NCBI RefSeq assembly: GCF_016744255.1
Contig: NZ_JADGES010000026.1
Coordinates: 1-36,534 of the forward strand
Reading direction: 5' to 3'
DNA length: 36,534 nucleotides
Source of the DNA: Maribacter sp.
Lineage (GTDB): Bacteria > Bacteroidota > Bacteroidia > Flavobacteriales > Flavobacteriaceae
Position numbers and translations under genes: made by a program. The notes under the pieces are model-generated. The model saw only the letters and a program-made list of their open reading frames with translations. It was not told the DNA's origin and ran no database searches. Below are positions 31,913-36,534 of the stretch, one piece after another (the stretch's first letter is position 1; each line of letters opens with the position of its first letter).

Positions 31913-32698
31913 TTACTCTTTGTATGGTATTGTTTTTAATATATGCTCTATCGCCTGTATTCTAGCAATAGTTTTTTTATTTGCCTCTATAATTACCCAC
32001 GGTGCATGCTCTGAATTAGTTTCCTTTAGCATCACTTCCTTATATTTAGTATAATCATCCCAAAGAAGCTGAGCTCTTTCATCTACAGCAGACATTTTCC
32101 AACGCTTTAAATCACTCTTCTTTATATCTGTAAATCTTTTTTCTTGCTCTTCTTTTGTTATGGAAAAATAAAATTTAATTAAGTAGGTGTTCGATTGAAT
32201 TATCATTTTTTCAAAATCATTCACCTGAGACATAAAAATATTATAATTTTCATCGGAACAAAATCCATTTACTGGTTCTACTACTGCTCTATTATACCAA
32301 CTTCTATCAAACAGAACTATTTTTCCTGGCTCTGGCAATTTATTAACATAGCGTTGAAAATACCATTGCCCTTCCTCATCTTCAGAAGGTTTGTTCAATG
32401 CTACAACTCTAAAATATCTAGGATTAATATGAGCCGTAACTCTACGTATTGCCCCTCCTTTCCCTGCTGCATCTCTCCCTTCAAAAAGTATAACAATTTT
32501 TTTACCATTTTTAATTGCCCAGGTTTGTAACTTAACTAATTCTTCCTGAAGTTCTCTTAAACGATTTTCATACTTAACCTCTTTTAATGTTTTTTTTAAA
32601 TCTATATTCTTATTTGCAAAAAGGCTTCTTAACCCTAACTTAGAATTTAAAAGCTCTAAATCTTTCTCCGTGATTTTATCTTCTTTGTCTAGGTTCAT
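31913..32698 (-). CDS. ppk2: Polyphosphate kinase 2 (second paralogue)
   Basis: 261 residues, a single PPK2 domain. Walker A GRDAAGKGG (74-82), FDRSWYNRAVVEP with Asp131, and the lid segment QWYFQRYVNKLP are intact. PPK2 enzymes use polyphosphate to phosphorylate nucleotides, mainly GDP or ADP to the triphosphate in the single-domain class I; substrate choice is not readable here. It starts one base after the stop of a second ppk2 gene and clearly arose by tandem duplication. Confidence 0.92.
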   Translation of the reverse strand: MNLDKEDKITEKDLELLNSKLGLRSLFANKNIDLKKTLKEVKYENRLRELQEELVKLQTWAIKNGKKIVILFEGRDAAGKGGAIRRVTAHINPRYFRVVALNKPSEDEEGQWYFQRYVNKLPEPGKIVLFDRSWYNRAVVEPVNGFCSDENYNIFMSQVNDFEKMIIQSNTYLIKFYFSITKEEQEKRFTDIKKSDLKRWKMSAVDERAQLLWDDYTKYKEVMLKETNSEHAPWVIIEANKKTIARIQAIEHILKTIPYKE

Positions 32699-32699
32699 C

Positions 32700-33551
32700 T
32701 TAAATATCTATTTGTTTAGCGTTTCTGTAATATCTTACAATAACATTAGGGTCTGGCTGAATAATACTATCGTTATCTTCTTTAGTATCTGAATAATCAA
32801 AATTGGATAATAAGTAACGCATACTCTCCAAACGAGCTGTTTTTTTATCGTTAGTCTTTACAATAATCCATGGACTAAAATTAGTGTGCGTTTTAGTAAA
32901 CATCTGCTCTTTATAGTATGTGTATTTGTCCCACAACTCTTGTCCTTTCATATCTACTGGGCTAAACTTCCACTTTTTTAAAGGGTTTTTAAGTCGTGCA
33001 TTAAATCTTTTTTGTTGCACTTCTTTAGAAATAGAAAACCAAAATTTTATTAAAATCACTCCATCTTCATATAACAAATGTTCAAACTCTGGGACTTGTA
33101 CCATAAATTTCTGATACTGTTTTTCGGAACAAAAACCCATAACAGGTTCTACCACGGCTCTATTATACCAACTTCTATCGAAAAAAACTATTTCCCCTGG
33201 ATTAGGTAGCTCTTTAATATATCTCCTAAAATACCATTGCCCTCGTTCGTTATCCGTTGGTTTAGACAAAGCCACGACTCTTGAAGAACGAGGGTTTAAA
33301 TGTTCCATAAACCTTTTTATAGACCCGCCTTTACCAGCTGCATCTCTTCCTTCAAAGAGAATAGCCACTCGTAGATTATTTTTTGTTACCCAATTTTGTA
33401 ATAGAACCAATTCACTTTGCAGTTTCACAAGTTCCATTTCATACTTTAAATTGCGAACCACATTATCCACATCAATGTTTTTATTGCTAGCAACTTTAAC
33501 AAGATCCTTTCGTGTTTTTGCTTTTAAAAGGTCGTCCAAACTATAATCCAT
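32700..33551 (-). CDS. ppk2: Polyphosphate kinase 2 (first paralogue)
   Basis: 283 residues. The motifs are those of the downstream copy: GRDAAGKGG (68-76), FDRSWYNRAVVEPVMGFC with Asp125, and QWYFRRYIKELP. It has an extra C-terminal tail of about 25 residues (DTKEDNDSIIQPDPNVIVRY, 254-273) that the other copy lacks. It is the first gene of the pair, and the intergenic gap is one base, so translation is likely coupled. Polyphosphate-driven nucleotide phosphorylation, cytosolic. Confidence 0.92.
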   Translation of the reverse strand: MDYSLDDLLKAKTRKDLVKVASNKNIDVDNVVRNLKYEMELVKLQSELVLLQNWVTKNNLRVAILFEGRDAAGKGGSIKRFMEHLNPRSSRVVALSKPTDNERGQWYFRRYIKELPNPGEIVFFDRSWYNRAVVEPVMGFCSEKQYQKFMVQVPEFEHLLYEDGVILIKFWFSISKEVQQKRFNARLKNPLKKWKFSPVDMKGQELWDKYTYYKEQMFTKTHTNFSPWIIVKTNDKKTARLESMRYLLSNFDYSDTKEDNDSIIQPDPNVIVRYYRNAKQIDI

Positions 33552-33598
33552 ACATTGAATTTATATTAAACATTTTACTAAACTTAATAAGATTTTCT

Positions 33599-34189
33599 TT
33601 AAAATGGCCCTACCATAATATGCGCTCTAAAAGTACCTGGATCCATTAACCAAGGCATTCCTTTTGCATGCGGCTTACTTGGTAAACCTGTAGATTCTGT
33701 TGTTGCAAATGGCGTATAAATAACATACCTAAATTGACCGTCACCAAGCTCTCCTGTACTTTTATCATAAGTAGCTTCACTCCCAAAATATATGTATGTC
33801 ATGCTTGGTTCTTTTGGCATTTTAATTTTCCCAGAAGCAACCTCAGCACCACGTATTTCTCTTTTCTCTTTATAATTTTTTCCTTCCGCTGCTAATTCCC
33901 TTCCACGAGCCATAAAAGGCTCTAATTGTATGGAATAACAAGAAACACTTACTCCTTTCTTATTAGGGTTATCTGCTAAACACACTAAATTATTATTCCC
34001 CTCTCGTAACACCACGAAATTACCAACAGTATCATAACCATAAACTTTGGCTCCATCTCTATCTTCCTCAGGAGCAGGAAATACTGCTGTTTGTATTTGA
34101 ATTTCTTTAGGTAATATTTCTTTTTTCTCCTCTTGTGTATAAGCAGAAATAGAAGATAAGCACAAAATAAAAGAAACAAATTTTACCAT
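33599..34189 (-). CDS. Secreted protein of unknown function
   Basis: 196 residues with a clear signal peptide (MVKFVSFILCLSSISAYTQ, cleavage near residue 19). The mature part is mostly beta strands with GAKVYGYDTVGNFVVLREG, a pair of cysteines (about 70 and 84) that could form a disulfide, and a well-ordered C-terminal half ending GMPWLMDPGTFRAHIMVGPF. I do not recognise the domain. It has no operon partner that helps: ppk2 lies 48 bases downstream, on the same strand. Confidence 0.7.
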   Translation of the reverse strand: MVKFVSFILCLSSISAYTQEEKKEILPKEIQIQTAVFPAPEEDRDGAKVYGYDTVGNFVVLREGNNNLVCLADNPNKKGVSVSCYSIQLEPFMARGRELAAEGKNYKEKREIRGAEVASGKIKMPKEPSMTYIYFGSEATYDKSTGELGDGQFRYVIYTPFATTESTGLPSKPHAKGMPWLMDPGTFRAHIMVGPF

Positions 34190-34262
34190 AAGAAAATGTT
34201 TTTCTTAAAGATAAGAATCTGTCTCTTAATTTTACGACTTAAGATTTAAAAATTTTTGCTCT

Positions 34263-34537
34263 TTATTTTACTTTTATTTGTAACATTTGCTCTCCTTCTA
34301 AACAAACTATCACTTCATCACCAGAATTCATCTTATCTGCTCGCTTAAATGGTGTACCGGACAATAAAATATCTCCAGAGTTTAAATCCTTATTCCAGGC
34401 ACATAGCTAATTAATTTTACCAAACTCGTAATTATTAAGCTACTACTTCCCTTTTCAGTTTCAGTCCCATTTACAGTCATCGAAAAATTAATGCCCTTTA
34501 CATCTGAAAATGAAGAAATAGGACAAGAATTTTGATG
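34263..34537 (-). pseudogene. Remnant of a fumarylacetoacetate-hydrolase-family gene
   Basis: Only the C-terminal half survives, in two frames. The first reads NSCPISSFSDVKGINFSMTV to about KLISY; after a frameshift near 34395-34410 the second reads DLNSGDILLSGTPFKRADKM and ends MLQIKVK, stop at 34263-34265. GDILLSGTP is the hallmark metal-site strand of FAH-family hydrolases and decarboxylases. The N-terminal part with the RNY and E-x-E motifs is absent. It fills the gap between valS and the secreted-protein gene. No functional product is expected. Confidence 0.75.
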
Positions 34538-34547
34538 TTACTGTTTA

Positions 34548-36534
34548 TTACCCTAAACTCGCTAAACTCTTTTCCAAAGTTTCTATTTTAGCCTCTGCAT
34601 CTGCCAGTTTCTTTCTTTCAATTGCAATTACTTGCTCTGGAGCGTTATTTACAAAACGCTCATTAGAAAGTTTTTTCTGAACAGACATTAAAAAGCCTTT
34701 AGTGTACTTTAATTCTTCTGCAATTTTTATTTTTTCCGCTTCTATATCTATTGCTCCTTCCATAGGTATAAAATATTCGTTACTTTTTACCCTAAAAGTT
34801 AAAGCACCATCTACAGCAACATCTACATAATCAATAGTATCTACATTGGTAAGTTTACGTATTACCGTATCCCACTCTTTACTTGCTTTTTCTGTATTTA
34901 ATACAGAAAGAGACAAGGCTTCTTTCATTGGTATATTCTTCTCTTTACGGATTGTACGAACTCCTGCCACAATGTCTGCCGCAAAATTAAAACCCGTGAG
35001 TATATCTTCATTTACCGTTACCGTTTTTGGCCATTGAGATACCATTAAGGCTTCCTCTGGTGTTCTTTCTGTAATATGTTGCCATACCTCCTCTGTTAAA
35101 AACGGCATAAAAGGATGTAGTAATTTTAAGTTTTGCTCAAACAAATTAATTACCGCATTGAATGTCGTTTTATCTATAGGCTTTTGGTATGCAGGTTTTA
35201 TTATTTCTAACAACCAAGAACTATAATCGTCCCAAACCAATTTATAAATCGACATTAAGGCATCTGAAATTCTATACTTACTAAAATGATCTTCTATCTC
35301 TAATAGCGTTGCATTGAATTTAGCAGTGTACCATTCTATTCCTAATTTGGAGGCTTCAGGCTGTGGTAAATCTTCTATTTCCCATCCTTTTACTAAGCGG
35401 AAACCATTCCAAATTTTATTTGCAAAATTCTTTCCTTGCTGACATAGAGACTCATCAAACATTAAATCATTTCCGGCAGCCGCACTTAATAATAAACCAA
35501 CACGAACACCATCTGCACCGTAATCTTCTATAAGTTTTAAAGCATCGGGTGAATTCCCCAATGATTTAGACATTTTACGACGTTGTTTATCACGAACTAG
35601 ACCTGTGAAATAAACATTTTCAAAAGGTCTTTCATCTCTATATTCATAGCCCGAAACAATCATACGAGCAACCCAGAAAAACAAAATATCTGGACCCGTT
35701 ACTAAATCATTAGTAGGGTAGTAATATTGAATTTCTTCATTTTCTGGTTCCAAAATACCACCAAAAACACTTATAGGCCATAACCAAGAAGAAAACCAAG
35801 TATCTAACACATCTGCATCTTGCCTTAAATCCGCTGAAGTTAAATCTGCTTTTCCTGATTTAAATTTTGCTAATTCTAAGGCTTCTTCCATGGTTTCTGC
35901 AACCACAAAATCTTCATGTCCATCTCCAAAATAAAAAGCAGGTATTTGCTGACCCCACCATAGTTGTCTAGAAATATTCCAATCGCGAATATTCTCCATC
36001 CAATGGCGGTATGTATTTTCAAATTTCTTAGGAAATAATTTTACTTCATTCGTTTTTAGTACAGCATCCAAAGCAGGTTTTGCTAAGTCTTCCATTTTTA
36101 AGAACCACTGATCCGAAAGTCGAGGTTCAATAACCGCTTTGGTTCTTTCCGAAGTACCTACTTTATTTATATGTTGTTCCGTTTTTATTAAAAACCCTTT
36201 TTCTTCTAATTCTTTAGAAATTTCTTTACGAACAACAAAACGATCTTTACCCTGGTAATGCAATCCAAAACTATTTAGGGATGCATCTTCATTAAAAATA
36301 TCTATAATTTCTAAGTTATGCTTCTCCCCTAAGGCTTTATCATTAATATCATGTGCTGGAGTAACTTTTAAACAACCAGTACCAAACTCCATATCTACAT
36401 AGGTATCCTCTATAATAGGGATTACCCTATCACATAAAGGAACAATAGCCTTTTTTCCTTTTAGATGAGTAAAACGTTCATCCTTAGGGTTAATACAAAT
36501 GGCACTATCTCCCAAGATAGTTTCTGGTCTTGTC
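34548..36534 (-). CDS. valS: Valyl-tRNA synthetase, 3' part (cut by window edge)
   Basis: About 662 codons of a gene that continues beyond the window; the frame runs on to the last base (TRPETILGDSA spans the start of the visible part). It charges tRNA-Val. The visible part holds part of the CP1 editing domain, the catalytic-domain block RQLWWGQQIPAFY, KMSKS in RRKMSKSLGNSPD, the anticodon-binding helical domain (LWDDYSSWLLEIIKP-like) and a C-terminal coiled coil (last 65 residues, rich in Lys and Glu) typical of ValRS. The N-terminal HIGH motif is outside the window. Confidence 0.96.
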   Translation of the reverse strand, partial: TRPETILGDSAICINPKDERFTHLKGKKAIVPLCDRVIPIIEDTYVDMEFGTGCLKVTPAHDINDKALGEKHNLEIIDIFNEDASLNSFGLHYQGKDRFVVRKEISKELEEKGFLIKTEQHINKVGTSERTKAVIEPRLSDQWFLKMEDLAKPALDAVLKTNEVKLFPKKFENTYRHWMENIRDWNISRQLWWGQQIPAFYFGDGHEDFVVAETMEEALELAKFKSGKADLTSADLRQDADVLDTWFSSWLWPISVFGGILEPENEEIQYYYPTNDLVTGPDILFFWVARMIVSGYEYRDERPFENVYFTGLVRDKQRRKMSKSLGNSPDALKLIEDYGADGVRVGLLLSAAAGNDLMFDESLCQQGKNFANKIWNGFRLVKGWEIEDLPQPEASKLGIEWYTAKFNATLLEIEDHFSKYRISDALMSIYKLVWDDYSSWLLEIIKPAYQKPIDKTTFNAVINLFEQNLKLLHPFMPFLTEEVWQHITERTPEEALMVSQWPKTVTVNEDILTGFNFAADIVAGVRTIRKEKNIPMKEALSLSVLNTEKASKEWDTVIRKLTNVDTIDYVDVAVDGALTFRVKSNEYFIPMEGAIDIEAEKIKIAEELKYTKGFLMSVQKKLSNERFVNNAPEQVIAIERKKLADAEAKIETLEKSLASLG

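Noticed and set aside
1..36534. CRISPR arrays, tRNA or rRNA genes, insertion sequences, phage genes
   Set aside because: Read for by eye on both strands; no regularly spaced short repeats, cloverleaf-like sequence, transposase or phage protein was recognised. A tRNA scan was not possible.

Overview
The window looks like a chromosomal stretch of a (probably marine) member of the Flavobacteriaceae (Bacteroidota). It is AT-rich. Many of its proteins are of families or subtypes typical of that group: an OMP_b-brl_3 outer-membrane barrel, a 1150-residue two-in-one pyruvate carboxylase, a BirA without a DNA-binding domain, and a PASTA/RluD/Ddl/CoaD cluster. Several gene starts are preceded by the Bacteroidota -7 box TAnnTTTG rather than a sigma70 -10 box, and ribosome binding sites are weak.

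Bases 1-3500 are an accessory region and the most interesting part. Small genes of unknown function (a HEPN-like protein, a single-pass coiled-coil membrane protein, a two-helix membrane protein) all read leftwards. They are separated by copies of a 160-190 bp imperfect palindrome (711-870, a truncated copy at 1884-1962, and 2549-2738). Two of the genes are bracketed by an inverted repeat that is private to that gene (TGTTAGCAAAnnGCGT for one, GTTGTAAAACrTTT for the other) and lies exactly at the outer edge of the palindromes. This is the architecture expected of integron-like gene cassettes with very large attC-like sites, but no integrase is present here. The array is partly decayed: one gene has lost its 5' end and one is frameshifted. 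A Crp/Fnr-type regulator lies beyond its left edge and a REP-like double hairpin beyond its right edge.

Bases 3500-7330 hold a leftward operon of membrane and enzyme genes (DoxX-like, DUF2071, membrane-anchored methyltransferase, four-helix membrane protein), a uracil-DNA-glycosylase-fold protein and a TPR protein. Bases 7416-13540 carry the two anaplerotic enzymes PEP carboxylase and pyruvate carboxylase side by side, each with its own terminator. A divergent outer-membrane receptor-like gene follows.

Bases 16341-20368 contain yaaA, then rluD and a PASTA protein divergent from ddl and coaD (peptidoglycan precursor and CoA synthesis). Next come a PAS histidine kinase overlapping its response regulator, a lipoprotein M14 carboxypeptidase, a Nudix hydrolase head to head with pyrE, a SRPBCC protein, and birA, the probable ligase that biotinylates the pyruvate carboxylase encoded upstream.

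Bases 27111-31904 form a rightward operon: rsfS, ftsH, a LUD-domain gene, cdsA, psd and an acyl-CoA-binding protein. It joins ribosome silencing, membrane proteolysis and phospholipid synthesis. The right end, on the minus strand, has two tandem PPK2 polyphosphate kinase paralogues, a secreted protein of unknown function, the remains of a fumarylacetoacetate-hydrolase-family gene, and the 3' two-thirds of valS, cut by the window edge. I saw no tRNA, rRNA, CRISPR array or insertion sequence.
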